64,000 nt of DNA from CAXXOK01 sp963675655 (GTDB lineage: Bacteria > Bacillota > Clostridia > Christensenellales > Aristaeellaceae), in assembly GCA_963675655.1 (NCBI GenBank), contig OY776489.1, forward strand, positions 1,488,001 to 1,552,000, written 5' to 3'. Positions 8,455-16,874 of this stretch are shown here, in pieces; positions within the stretch are counted from its first letter, which is position 1, and each line of letters opens with the position of its first letter. The notes beneath the pieces are model-generated. The model saw nothing but the letters and a program-made list of their open reading frames with translations, was not told the origin of the DNA and did not search any database. Both the position numbers and the translations under genes were made by a program.

Positions 8455-8573
8455 GCGCACCCGCAGGTGCGAAACTTGGGCGCACCCGCAGGTGCGAAAC
8501 TTGGGCGCACCCGCAGGTGCGAAACTTGGGCGCACCCGTAGGTGCGAAACTTGGGCGCACCCGCAAACGCGAA
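8451..8573. repeat. Tandem 25-bp repeats, each with an internal palindrome
   Basis: Units begin at 8451, 8476, 8501 and 8526, with a diverged partial unit at 8551-8573. Unit sequence is TTGGGCGCACCCGCAGGTGC plus GAAAC; each holds CGCACC-CGCA-GGTGCG, so each folds into a 6-bp hairpin. Unit 4 differs by one base (C to T in the loop). The array lies in the 3' flank of the GNAT-manA gene. Confidence 0.95.
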
Positions 8574-8602
8574 CCCCCCAAAGAACGCAGTTCTTTGGGG
8601 GG
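8574..8602 (-). terminator. Perfect 13-bp stem-loop after the GNAT-manA gene
   Basis: 8574-8586 pairs perfectly with 8590-8602 around a 3-base loop, 7 bp past the stop codon. It is a strong 3'-end structure but has no U-tract on the minus strand, so termination alone is uncertain. Confidence 0.65.
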
Positions 8603-8608
8603 AATCAA

Positions 8609-10069
8609 TTAAGATGCGGAAGAAATGAGCGCCTGCCCGTTGCCATCTACTTCGATTTGCGGGCTTTGCGCGGCCAGCAGCGCGCTTTCGCCCGCGGCGA
8701 GTGCCAGCTTGCCGCCTTCCCAGCGGAGGGTGAGGGGAGCCAGTGCCGTAAACATGCGAAAACTGTATTCGCAGGACGGCAGGGTTTGCGTGCCGTTCAC
8801 ATTCAAGCAGGAAAGGGTGAAAGCGGGCACGGATAGTACCGTGTGCACGCCGTTTTCCTTTTGCTCCGGCAGGCGGGTACGCAAGCCGCGCAAGGCGGGA
8901 TCTACCACATCCAGCGATTGCTGAATGTGCAAGGGGCGCTCCTGCCCCTGTGCGTTTTTACGGTGATAATCCCACAGGCGGTAGGTAACGTCGCTGGATT
9001 GCTGTATTTCGTATAGGGTTACGCCGCCGCAGATGGCGTGCACCATGCCGCTGGGCATGTAGAGCACATCGCCGGGGGTAACAGGCAGAAAAGAGAGCAT
9101 AGGCTCCACATCGCCGCCGGTATGCAGGGCTTCGGCCAGCATGGCGGTGGTAACGTCCTCCTTGAGGCCGTAGCAGAGCTGTGCGCCTTCCTCGGCGTGC
9201 AATATTACCCACGCTTCGGTTTTGCCCAGCTTGCCTTCGTGGGCGAGGGCGTAATCGTCGCCCGGGTGCACCTGCACGCTCAGGTTGCTGTCGGCGGCCA
9301 GTAATTTCAGCAGCAGGGGGAACGGCTTGGCATGCCCCTTACCGGCCAGCGCTTCGCCCTCGCGCGTCAGGTGCGCGGGCAAGGTTTCGCCAACGTCGTC
9401 CGCGCTTTCCAGCCCGGGAATGCAGCTGATCTCCAGCGCTTCGCCGGTGTGGGGGTCGGGGATAGGTTTGCCATATAGCCGCCCTAACGCATTGCCGCCC
9501 CACGGGGTCATCTCGCCATAGCGGTAAGCGGGATGCATGCGCATGGGTAGCAGGGGGCAATCGTCCGTGAGGGGCGATTCAAAACAGATAAAGCGGTCTG
9601 GGTGCGTGGGCAGGTTAAAGTACCCCGCTGTGCGCACGGTGGTCGCGCCAAAAAGCTTCAATGCTTTCGTGTTGTGGCTGTAGGTATCCACGCGCAGGCT
9701 GTCGCAGCCCAACGCGCGGCCTTTGGCCTTCATAAAATCCATAATCGCGTGCGCGTAGCCCTTGCCGCCGTGGGCGGGGTCCAGCGCGACGCGGTGCAGG
9801 GCGACGGGGTTTACGCCGTAGTGCCAAGGTACGTCGTCATACTCCGGCCACGGCTCCCCGACGCATACGGCAAACACGGCAACCATAGCGCCGTCCACAT
9901 CCATGCGGTACAGCCGTCCAGCGGCAACATCATCGATGAGCAGCGCTTCGCTGGGGTAGCGCCCCCATAGCCATTGATCCAGTCCGCGGGCGTACATATC
10001 GGCAATCGCGGCCTGGTACAGGGCGTATACCTGCGGTAAATCCTGCTTTTGCACCAAAGAAAAAACCAT
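8609..10069 (-). CDS. GNAT acetyltransferase fused to mannose-6-phosphate isomerase
   Basis: A 486-residue two-domain protein. Residues 1-165 look like a GNAT N-acetyltransferase, with HRVALDPAHGGKGYAHAIM (acetyl-CoA loop) and SLRVDTYSHNTKALKLFGA. Residues about 170-486 are a type I ManA: VQVHPGDDYA (Gln and His zinc ligands), LGKTEAWVIL (Glu ligand), MPSGMVHAI (His ligand) and YEIQQSSDVTYRLWDY. The ManA part should interconvert mannose-6-phosphate and fructose-6-phosphate; the acetyl acceptor of the GNAT part is unknown. The ManA half keeps its normal length, so this is a true fusion. Its start lies 1 bp after the ABC exporter stop, so the two are probably translationally coupled. Confidence 0.85.
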   Translation of the reverse strand: MVFSLVQKQDLPQVYALYQAAIADMYARGLDQWLWGRYPSEALLIDDVAAGRLYRMDVDGAMVAVFAVCVGEPWPEYDDVPWHYGVNPVALHRVALDPAHGGKGYAHAIMDFMKAKGRALGCDSLRVDTYSHNTKALKLFGATTVRTAGYFNLPTHPDRFICFESPLTDDCPLLPMRMHPAYRYGEMTPWGGNALGRLYGKPIPDPHTGEALEISCIPGLESADDVGETLPAHLTREGEALAGKGHAKPFPLLLKLLAADSNLSVQVHPGDDYALAHEGKLGKTEAWVILHAEEGAQLCYGLKEDVTTAMLAEALHTGGDVEPMLSFLPVTPGDVLYMPSGMVHAICGGVTLYEIQQSSDVTYRLWDYHRKNAQGQERPLHIQQSLDVVDPALRGLRTRLPEQKENGVHTVLSVPAFTLSCLNVNGTQTLPSCEYSFRMFTALAPLTLRWEGGKLALAAGESALLAAQSPQIEVDGNGQALISSAS

Positions 10070-10070
10070 A

Positions 10071-11840
10071 TTACAGCGCCTCCGTATACATAGCGTACAA
10101 ATGAGCGTACAGGCCGCCCTTGGCCATCAGTTCTTTGTGGGTGCCCTGTTCTTCCACGCCGTTTTCGGTAAGCACCCAGATGACTGTGGCGTTTTGGATG
10201 GTTGTCAGTCGGTGGGCGATGGTAAAGGTGGTGCGCCCGACGGATAGCTTCTCCAGCGAGTTTTGCACCAACCGTTCGCTTTCGTTGTCCAGCGCGCTGG
10301 TTGCCTCGTCCAAAATCAGGATGGGCGGGTTTTTCAGGAATACGCGGGCGATGGAGATGCGCTGCTTCTGCCCGCCGGACAGCTTTACGCCGCGCTCGCC
10401 GACAAAGGTGTTGTAGCCCTGCGGCAGCTCCTGTATAAAGCCGTCCGCACCCGCCATTTTCGCGGCGTCCTGTACCTGTGCAAGTGTCGCGCCGGGCAGA
10501 CCATAGGCGATGTTTTCAAAGATGGTGCCGCTGAACATGTATACATCCTGCTGCACCATGCCGATGTTCTCGCGCAGGCTGCGCTGGGTAAGCGTGGCAA
10601 TGTCTTTGCCGTCGATGAGGATGCGGCCGTCGGTTACGTTATAAAACCGCGGAATCAGGTTGCACAGTGTGGTTTTGCCGCTGCCGCTGGGGCCGACCAG
10701 CGCCACGCGCTCGCCTGCCTTGACCTTCAGGTTCAAATCCGCCAGCACGGATTTATCGTTGTCGCTGTAACGGAAGCTGACATGGTCGAACGTTACGTCG
10801 CCCTTTACGTCGCGCAGGGCCTTAGCGTCCGGCGCATCCTGTATATCCAGCGGCTGATCCATAATATGAGCAAAGCGCTCAATGCCCGTCATGCCGTTTT
10901 GGAATTGCTCGGTAAATTCCACAATACGGCGGATGGAGGTGAGCAGCGTGCTTACGTATAAAAGATACGCGATGTAATCCGCTGTGGTGATGGAGCCGTT
11001 AATCAGGAACAGGGCGCCCAAGACAACTACGAGGATGTACATCAGCCCGTCAAACACGCGGGTGGTGGTGGCAAAGCCCGCCATGTAGTAATAGGCCTTT
11101 TTCTTGATGCGCACAAACTCTTCATTGCCGCGTTGGAACTTTTCGATTTCCATGGGCTCGTTGGCAAAGCTTTTCACAACGCGGATGCCCAGCAAGCTGT
11201 CCTCCACCTGTGCGTTGATTTCGCCCAGTTGGTGCCGGCGCTCCTGAAAAGCCTGCCGCATCTTGTGGTTGAAGTAGCGGGTGCTCACCAGCATCACAGG
11301 CAGGACGAGGAAGATAAGCAGCGTCAACGTGGGATTTACGCCAAACAGGATGATAAAGGAAACGGTGATTTTGATGCCCGCGATGAAAAACTCCTCCGGG
11401 CAGTGGTGGGCAAACTCGGTAATTTCAAATAGGTCGTTGGTAATGCGGCTCATCAGCTGGCCGACTTTTGCGGTGCTGTAATAGGTAAAGCCCAGCTGTT
11501 GCAGGTGCTGAAAGAGCGAAGCGCGCATGTCCCGCTCAATTTTTGTACCCATAATGTGACCCTGCGCGTTCATGTAGAAGCTTGCGGCGGCGTCGATCGC
11601 CCGCAGGGCAAGGTAAATCAAGCCCAATCGCAGCACATATTCCACCGTCAGCGATGCCAGATCGGTTGTCGCAATCTGGGTAATGCTGCGCACAATCAGG
11701 GGCAATACAATATCGCACAGCGTGGTAAGCGATGCGCAAAGCAAATCGAATAATAGTACGGGCATATATTTACGATAGTAAGGAATAAAACGTTTCAGTA
11801 ATACCGATGTCTTCATGGTCCGTATGGATGGCTGTTCCAT
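10071..11840 (-). CDS. ABC exporter, fused permease and ATPase
   Basis: The start chosen is ATG 11840 (MEQPSIRTMKTSVLL), preceded by GAGGAG 7 bases away; a longer frame to 11894 lacks such a site. The 589-residue protein has six membrane spans (about residues 20-310, ABC_membrane domain) and a C-terminal nucleotide-binding domain: Walker A GPSGSGKTT, Q-loop near MVQQDVYMF, signature LSGGQKQR, Walker B ILILDEATSALD and switch IAHRL. It is a half-transporter that should work as a dimer, in the multidrug/lipid exporter group. The substrate cannot be deduced. It heads a two-gene unit with the GNAT-ManA gene. Confidence 0.9.
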   Translation of the reverse strand: MEQPSIRTMKTSVLLKRFIPYYRKYMPVLLFDLLCASLTTLCDIVLPLIVRSITQIATTDLASLTVEYVLRLGLIYLALRAIDAAASFYMNAQGHIMGTKIERDMRASLFQHLQQLGFTYYSTAKVGQLMSRITNDLFEITEFAHHCPEEFFIAGIKITVSFIILFGVNPTLTLLIFLVLPVMLVSTRYFNHKMRQAFQERRHQLGEINAQVEDSLLGIRVVKSFANEPMEIEKFQRGNEEFVRIKKKAYYYMAGFATTTRVFDGLMYILVVVLGALFLINGSITTADYIAYLLYVSTLLTSIRRIVEFTEQFQNGMTGIERFAHIMDQPLDIQDAPDAKALRDVKGDVTFDHVSFRYSDNDKSVLADLNLKVKAGERVALVGPSGSGKTTLCNLIPRFYNVTDGRILIDGKDIATLTQRSLRENIGMVQQDVYMFSGTIFENIAYGLPGATLAQVQDAAKMAGADGFIQELPQGYNTFVGERGVKLSGGQKQRISIARVFLKNPPILILDEATSALDNESERLVQNSLEKLSVGRTTFTIAHRLTTIQNATVIWVLTENGVEEQGTHKELMAKGGLYAHLYAMYTEAL

Positions 11841-11975
11841 GGTTGCTCCTCTTATGCAAGGTAGACAGGCGGTTTGCGCCGCCTGTGGATTCATTTGTAA
11901 CAGGTTGAATTTACGGCCGAAGCGCCGTGGAAGGAACCGCCCCGGATGGGCGGGAGAATGCCGCTGCCTTCGCCT

Positions 11976-12737
11976 TTATACGCCTTCCTTGGCCAGCGTG
12001 GCCTGCTTGATCAGCGCGCCCAGCTCGGTTACATGCTCTGCCGGACAGATGATGGCGTAGGCCGCGCCCGAACCGCGGGAAACCAGCATGGTAGCGTCGG
12101 TGGAATCCATGCGTACGGCATCCATACCGGCAAGGGTATACAGGGTATTCAGGTTCAGGCTGTACCCGTCGCTCCCCAGCAGGGATACCGCGGCGGTGGG
12201 GCGGATGCTTTCCACCGTAAGGGTTTGCCCGTCGGCAAAGGTGTATTGCAGCACGCAGCGGCGCGCATAGCCGCCTCGGAACGCCGTATCAAACAGCGTG
12301 GTTTTTTGCAACGAAAGGCTGCTGTTGTACAGCGCCAGCACCGGCTCGCCAAAGCGGGTCGCCAGTTCGTTGATATTTACATTACCCGCGGCCTCCGTGC
12401 CGGAGATGGGCACGCGGATTGTTTCTTCCTGCGAGGTGCTTTGGGTCAGCAATTGATCATCCTCGCCGGGTTCACCGATGAGCAAAAAAAGATAGACGAC
12501 CGCCAGCGCCAATACAATGCCGATTACGGTGAGCACACGTTTGACAATGTGCTTCCACCGCGCGGGCTTTTTAGGCGCGGGATCATCGGTAACAGGCTGC
12601 TGCGCAGGCAGGGTGTCGCGCAGCGGCTTACGCCCGATTACAGGCTTGGCGGGCGGGACGCTGGTGGGCATCCCGGCGGGCGCTTTACGCTGCGAATCCT
12701 GCGGTGTTCCCTGCGCAAAATGACGATGGATTTGCAA
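11976..12737 (-). CDS. Single-pass membrane protein of unknown function, TTG start
   Basis: No ATG fits; the start is TTG at 12737, 7 bases after a perfect AAGGAGG. The 253-residue product has a Pro-rich cytoplasmic head (about 1-65), one membrane segment (VLTVIGIVLALAVVYLFLLI, about 68-87) and an extracytoplasmic domain of about 165 residues with no motif I recognise. It follows the zinc-ribbon gene by 70 bp on the same strand, and nadE before that, so the three may be co-transcribed. Confidence 0.7.
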   Translation of the reverse strand: MQIHRHFAQGTPQDSQRKAPAGMPTSVPPAKPVIGRKPLRDTLPAQQPVTDDPAPKKPARWKHIVKRVLTVIGIVLALAVVYLFLLIGEPGEDDQLLTQSTSQEETIRVPISGTEAAGNVNINELATRFGEPVLALYNSSLSLQKTTLFDTAFRGGYARRCVLQYTFADGQTLTVESIRPTAAVSLLGSDGYSLNLNTLYTLAGMDAVRMDSTDATMLVSRGSGAAYAIICPAEHVTELGALIKQATLAKEGV

Positions 12738-12807
12738 AAAGGTACCTCCTTGGCTACGGCCATCCGGCCGGGCTGCGGCGCTGCCTGTGCCTTTTGGTAG
12801 GCGGTCT

Positions 12808-13515
12808 TCAGTTCAGCTGTAAGCCCATGGCCGCCATCGCCTGATCAAGATATTGCGTATTGTTCAGCTGCTGGGCAAAACCCGCGTAGAACGCTTGCAT
12901 CAGCAGGGAACGCTGCTCGGGCAGAAGCGCCTTGTCCGTCTTGATGGCGGAGAGTATACGTATGGCGGGATCGGCCAGCAGCTTGGGAGCGCGGCTATCC
13001 AGCCCAAAGCCGAAGTAACGGTGCATGTATTTACTGCTGCCAAACAGGAACAGCTGGATAAATTCGCGCGAAAGCCGCGTGAGATAATGGCGCATAAACG
13101 CGTCCGCATCCGGCGCGAGGGAGAGGCACTTAGCCAGATCGGGGTGGAAGAACAGCTCCGTGCGCATAGCGGCGATTTTATCGTCGGGCAATGCATCGGT
13201 ATCCAGATAAATCATGAGCAGATAGCTCTTGATCACAGAAAAATCAAACACTTTGGGGTTGCGCTTGTATAGCCGCCCCAGCATGAGGATTTCTTCGGCA
13301 ATCGCGAGGCTGTCGGGATGCTCTTTTTGCGCTTTTTCCAGTACCTCGTGTTTTTTACGCGGGTCTGTGAGGGCGGTAACCTGTGCAAGTACAGCCTCCA
13401 CCGCTTCGTTTTCCGCTTTGGGTACCGCCAGCGAGCCGCCGCAGTACGGGCAGAAGGCGGCTCCGCTATCCAGATCGAGGGGTTTTCCGCAATGCGGGCA
13501 AGGTTTCGTACTCAT
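12808..13515 (-). CDS. Zinc-ribbon protein of unknown function
   Basis: The 235-residue product opens with CPHCGKPLDLDSGAAFCPYCGG, a treble-clef/zinc-ribbon pair of CxxC knuckles, followed by an all-helical region rich in Leu and Lys, with no enzyme motif. The start overlaps the nadE stop by 4 bp (ATGA), so translation is coupled to nadE. Similar zinc-ribbon plus helical-domain proteins occur in many Clostridia without an assigned role. Confidence 0.75.
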   Translation of the reverse strand: MSTKPCPHCGKPLDLDSGAAFCPYCGGSLAVPKAENEAVEAVLAQVTALTDPRKKHEVLEKAQKEHPDSLAIAEEILMLGRLYKRNPKVFDFSVIKSYLLMIYLDTDALPDDKIAAMRTELFFHPDLAKCLSLAPDADAFMRHYLTRLSREFIQLFLFGSSKYMHRYFGFGLDSRAPKLLADPAIRILSAIKTDKALLPEQRSLLMQAFYAGFAQQLNNTQYLDQAMAAMGLQLN

Positions 13516-15437
13516 ACAGGGTCCCTCCTTACATCGGTCGTGAGCGGCACCCAGAGTGCGCCGCTCATATCGGCAGGCATGCGCCAGTCGCCGCGGGGGC
13601 TTAAGCTGATGCTGCCAACCTTGGGTCCGTCCGGTACGCAGTTGCGCTTGAATTGCTGGGCAAAGAAGCGGTGAGTGAAGGTGGCAAGCTGCTTATCAAT
13701 CTTGGCTTCGTTATACACGCCTGCGAAGGTTTGCATGGCGAAACGCTTCAGGCGGTCCGGCCCGCTGCCGCTGTCCAGCATATGGTAGAGGAAAAAATCG
13801 TGCAGGGTATAATCGCCGATAATGTCCTCGGTGCGTTGGCGCAGTTCCCCTTCGGTCACGGGGAGAAGCTCCGGGCTGATGGGGGTATCCAGCACATCGC
13901 GGCAAACGGCCTGCACCGCGCCGCCGAAATCGTGCTCGCTGATATACTTAACCAGGCTTTTCACCAGCGTTTTGGGCACGGAACAGTTGACGTTGTACAT
14001 GCTCATATGGTCGCCGTTATAGGTGGAAAAACCCAGCGCGGCCTCGCTCATATCGCCGGTACCCAGCACGATGCCGCCAACCTTGTTGGCGTAATCCATT
14101 AAAATCTGGGTGCGCTCGCGCGCCTGCGAATTTTCATAGGTCACATCATGCACGTTTTCATCGTGCGCAATATCGGCAAAATGCTGCCGTACGGCCTCGC
14201 CAATGCCAATTTCCAGCGCCGTTACCCCCAGCGCCTCCATCAGCTGATCGGCGTTGGATTTGGTGCGCTTGCCTGTGCCCATGCCCGGCATGGTAATGGC
14301 ATACAGCCCCGTACGTGGTAGAGAGAGCATATCCAGCGCGCGCGCGCCGACAAGCAGCGCTAGCGTGCTATCCAGCCCGCCGGAAACGCCCACGACCAGA
14401 TGCCCGGAGTGGATGGCGCGCAGGCGTGTAGCTAAACCTGTACACTGGATGCGTACAATCTCTTCCAGATTTTCGTTCTTCTCGGTTTCGGGCGGTACAA
14501 AGGGAAACGGCGCAATGTAGCGCAGCAGCTCGCCCTTTTCCGGCTCCGCTTGGGTGGTAAGCGGGATGATCGTCATGGGCTTGGGTGTACGTTCCACCTG
14601 GTGGAAGCTGCCGTTGCGCTGGCGTTGGTAGCGCAGGCGCTGCACATCGATATCCGCTACGGCGCTGTCGCCCGTTAGGGTGAAGCGCTTGCCCTCGGCC
14701 AGTGCGCGGCCGTTTTCAAACACGCCGGTATAGCCGCAGAACACCAGATCACTGGTGCTTTCGCCAAAGCCCGCGCCCGCGTAGGCATATCCGGCGTATA
14801 ACCGCCCGCTTTGCTGGCTAAGCAGCTGGCGGCGGTAGGTGTGTTTGGTGACCAGCGCGTTGCTGGCGCTGGGATTGACTATCACGTCCGCCCCTTCTAC
14901 CGCGTAGCGGCAGCTGGGGGGGATGGGCGTCCATAAATCCTCACAAATTTCCACAGCGAAGCTGAAGCCGCCGGTTTCAAACAGCAAATCGGGCGCGAAA
15001 GGGCAATGCACCCCGTCTTGATTGAGCACTGGATCGGCCTGCGTGCCGCAGACGAACCAGCGCGTTTCGTAAAATTCGTTGCCGTTGGGCAGGTACAGCT
15101 TGGGTACGATGCCCTGCACCTTGCCGCCCTGCAATACCGCTGCGCAGTTAAAAAGCCGGCTGCGCTGGTTGATGGGCAGACCGACGATGACGGCCATATC
15201 CCCGGTTTCGGCGGCGAGGGTTTTCAGCGCGGCAAACGCGGCGCGCTGTACCGGCTCGTGCGCCAGCAGATCGCCCAGGGTATAGCCGGTAAGGCATAAT
15301 TCCGGGAAAACCGCCACCTGTACACCCTGCGCCTGCAAGGCGTTCATCCTTTGGCGGATTTCGACAATATTCTTTTGCACATCGCCCAAATGAACCGGCA
15401 GGCTTGCAGCGGCGACGCGGGCAAAATCGCTTGGCAT
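13512..15437 (-). CDS. nadE: Glutamine-dependent NAD+ synthetase
   Basis: Catalyses the last step of NAD synthesis, amidating nicotinate adenine dinucleotide with ammonia released from glutamine. The start is ATG 15437 (MPSDFARVAAASLPVHLG), giving 641 residues, the usual size of the two-domain form. The N-terminal nitrilase-type glutaminase has its triad: Glu in FPELCLTGY, Lys in VPKLYLPNGNEFYE, Cys in VEICEDLW. The C-terminal synthetase has the PP-loop SGGLDSTLA (about residue 350) and GTGDMSEAALGFSTYNGDHMS. It is the first gene of a probable operon with the zinc-ribbon and membrane genes. Upstream, an 8-bp hairpin with a CACA loop lies at 15517-15536. Confidence 0.95.
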   Translation of the reverse strand: MPSDFARVAAASLPVHLGDVQKNIVEIRQRMNALQAQGVQVAVFPELCLTGYTLGDLLAHEPVQRAAFAALKTLAAETGDMAVIVGLPINQRSRLFNCAAVLQGGKVQGIVPKLYLPNGNEFYETRWFVCGTQADPVLNQDGVHCPFAPDLLFETGGFSFAVEICEDLWTPIPPSCRYAVEGADVIVNPSASNALVTKHTYRRQLLSQQSGRLYAGYAYAGAGFGESTSDLVFCGYTGVFENGRALAEGKRFTLTGDSAVADIDVQRLRYQRQRNGSFHQVERTPKPMTIIPLTTQAEPEKGELLRYIAPFPFVPPETEKNENLEEIVRIQCTGLATRLRAIHSGHLVVGVSGGLDSTLALLVGARALDMLSLPRTGLYAITMPGMGTGKRTKSNADQLMEALGVTALEIGIGEAVRQHFADIAHDENVHDVTYENSQARERTQILMDYANKVGGIVLGTGDMSEAALGFSTYNGDHMSMYNVNCSVPKTLVKSLVKYISEHDFGGAVQAVCRDVLDTPISPELLPVTEGELRQRTEDIIGDYTLHDFFLYHMLDSGSGPDRLKRFAMQTFAGVYNEAKIDKQLATFTHRFFAQQFKRNCVPDGPKVGSISLSPRGDWRMPADMSGALWVPLTTDVRRDPV

Positions 15438-15516
15438 CGGGAGGATCCCCTTTCGCAATGATAAAATAACTAATTTACAGTGAAACGGATGCAAGCAGAT
15501 CACCGAGCCAAATCGT

Positions 15517-15536
15517 CCCGCGCCCACAGGCGCGGG
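15517..15536. repeat. GC-rich 8-bp hairpin upstream of nadE
   Basis: CCCGCGCC (15517-15524) pairs with GGCGCGGG (15529-15536). It lies in the 260-bp gap between the NYN gene and nadE. A second hairpin, GCAGGAAAC/GTTTCCTGC, is near 15632-15653. Neither has a U-tract. No known riboswitch was recognised. Confidence 0.5.
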
Positions 15537-15699
15537 CTGGGGAAAGGGCGGCACCGGAAGGCGCGTGTGCCTCGCGGGCGCTACGGCTTGGCCGTGAGCT
15601 GCCTGAAGGGGAAAGGGTTAACCAGCGCAGGAAACGGCAGTTTCCTGCACGCGGATCAAACCGACCGGAGAAGGGATCGCCCTACCCCCAAAGTGACCG

Positions 15700-16695
15700 T
15701 TAGGGAACTTTGATGAGCATGGTTTTCTGGTCGTCCATTTCCACCTGCAAAAGTCCATCCTTCTCCAGCGCTTTGAGCACATCGCTGAAACGCTTATAGC
15801 CCAGCGCACGCTCGGCAAAATCCGGGTAGGAGGACTGGATGTCCGCTTTGAGAATGCTGGGGTTGATACGGTCAAACCCATCTTCTTTATAGCGCTGCAA
15901 TTGCTCGCGGAAGGCATCCTTCCAGTTGTCTTTGGTAATCTTGGGGGCAGTGGGCTCTTTAGCGGGCGTGCCCAGCGATACCATGATGTTGAAGTTATCG
16001 TTGCGGATGCGCAGGTTGCCATACTTTTTCATCAGCTTATCCAGAAGCTTTAAAAACGTGGTGCAGCCAAACGCCTTTTCGTTAAAGTCCGGGCGCAGGC
16101 GCAAAAGGATGCCTTTGAGCTCGCTGGCGTACAGCTCATCCTTATCGGTTTGCTCATCCAAAATGTTTTCAATCAGTTTATTCAGTTCCTGCTCGTCCAG
16201 CGGCTCTTTATCGGCGGCTGCGGATTTCTTTTTGCTTTCCGGTTTCCGGGCGCGGCCGCTGACGTTTTCCAGAAATTGAAACTCGTTGCAGGCGTTGATA
16301 AATATGTTGCTGGCGGCTTCGCTGCGGCTGATGCCCAGCACAAACTTGCCCATGCTTTTCAGCCGGCCAACCAGCGGGGTGTAATCGCTGTCGCCGGACA
16401 CGATGCAAAAGCTGTTGATGAGCGGATTGGTGTAGGCTACCTCCAGCGCGTCGATCACCAGCAGAATATCGGCGTTGTTTTTCTGGCTGATGCCGTAGCG
16501 CAGGCTGGGTACGACGGTAAAGGTGTTGCTGAGCAGCACCTCTTTTAAGTCGCTGTACTGGTCGGTATAGCCGTATACCTTACCCAGCAGGATGTCGCCG
16601 CGGATTTTTACCTTTTCAAGAACGTTGAGTAGGGTGGATACCTTGGCGCCGCAGTTTTCCAGGTCTACAAATAAAGCGAATTTCGCTGTTTCCAG
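15700..16695 (-). CDS. NYN-domain (LabA/DUF88-like) RNase-fold protein with OST-HTH/LOTUS domains, apparent CTG start
   Basis: The N-terminal NYN (PIN-like nuclease) domain begins FALFVDLENCGAKVS, with the key Asp, and continues LLGKVYGYTDQYSD, CIVSGDSDYTPLVGRLK and GISRSEAASNIFINACNEF. Two C-terminal winged-helix LOTUS-like repeats follow (about residues 165-235 and 255-330), a layout linked to RNA binding. The first ATG (16539) would remove the first 52 residues, including the catalytic Asp strand. Upstream in frame there is a TGA, and between it and the domain the only plausible initiator is CTG at 16695, 7 bases after AGAGGAG. The protein is then 331 residues. A sequencing error removing an ATG is the alternative. 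Confidence 0.8.
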   Translation of the reverse strand: METAKFALFVDLENCGAKVSTLLNVLEKVKIRGDILLGKVYGYTDQYSDLKEVLLSNTFTVVPSLRYGISQKNNADILLVIDALEVAYTNPLINSFCIVSGDSDYTPLVGRLKSMGKFVLGISRSEAASNIFINACNEFQFLENVSGRARKPESKKKSAAADKEPLDEQELNKLIENILDEQTDKDELYASELKGILLRLRPDFNEKAFGCTTFLKLLDKLMKKYGNLRIRNDNFNIMVSLGTPAKEPTAPKITKDNWKDAFREQLQRYKEDGFDRINPSILKADIQSSYPDFAERALGYKRFSDVLKALEKDGLLQVEMDDQKTMLIKVP

Positions 16696-16837
16696 GGGGA
16701 ATCTCCTCTTTCATATGGTCGTATCGTAAAGTACAAAGGTGCGTGCAAAAGGGTTTAGCCGGCGTGACGCTGTTTTGCTAAGCGTCTTTGGGGGTAAGGG
16801 AGCAAGGCCAATTTTCCGGTATAAGCCAATGCAAGAA

Positions 16838-16855
16838 CGTCCGCGCCTGCGGACG
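16838..16855 (-). terminator. Stem-loop after the GntR gene
   Basis: CGTCCGC (16838-16844) pairs with GCGGACG (16849-16855); flanking ATAAGCC and GGCTTAT can add an outer helix. UUCUU follows on the minus strand. Confidence 0.55.
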
Positions 16856-16874
16856 GAAACGGGCTTATGTACGC

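Noticed and set aside
8451..8573. Tandem repeats as a CRISPR array
   Set aside because: The 25-bp units abut directly without spacers, and no cas genes are near.
15437..15700. Riboswitch upstream of nadE
   Set aside because: Hairpins are present, but no conserved core of a known riboswitch (including NAD-related classes) could be recognised.
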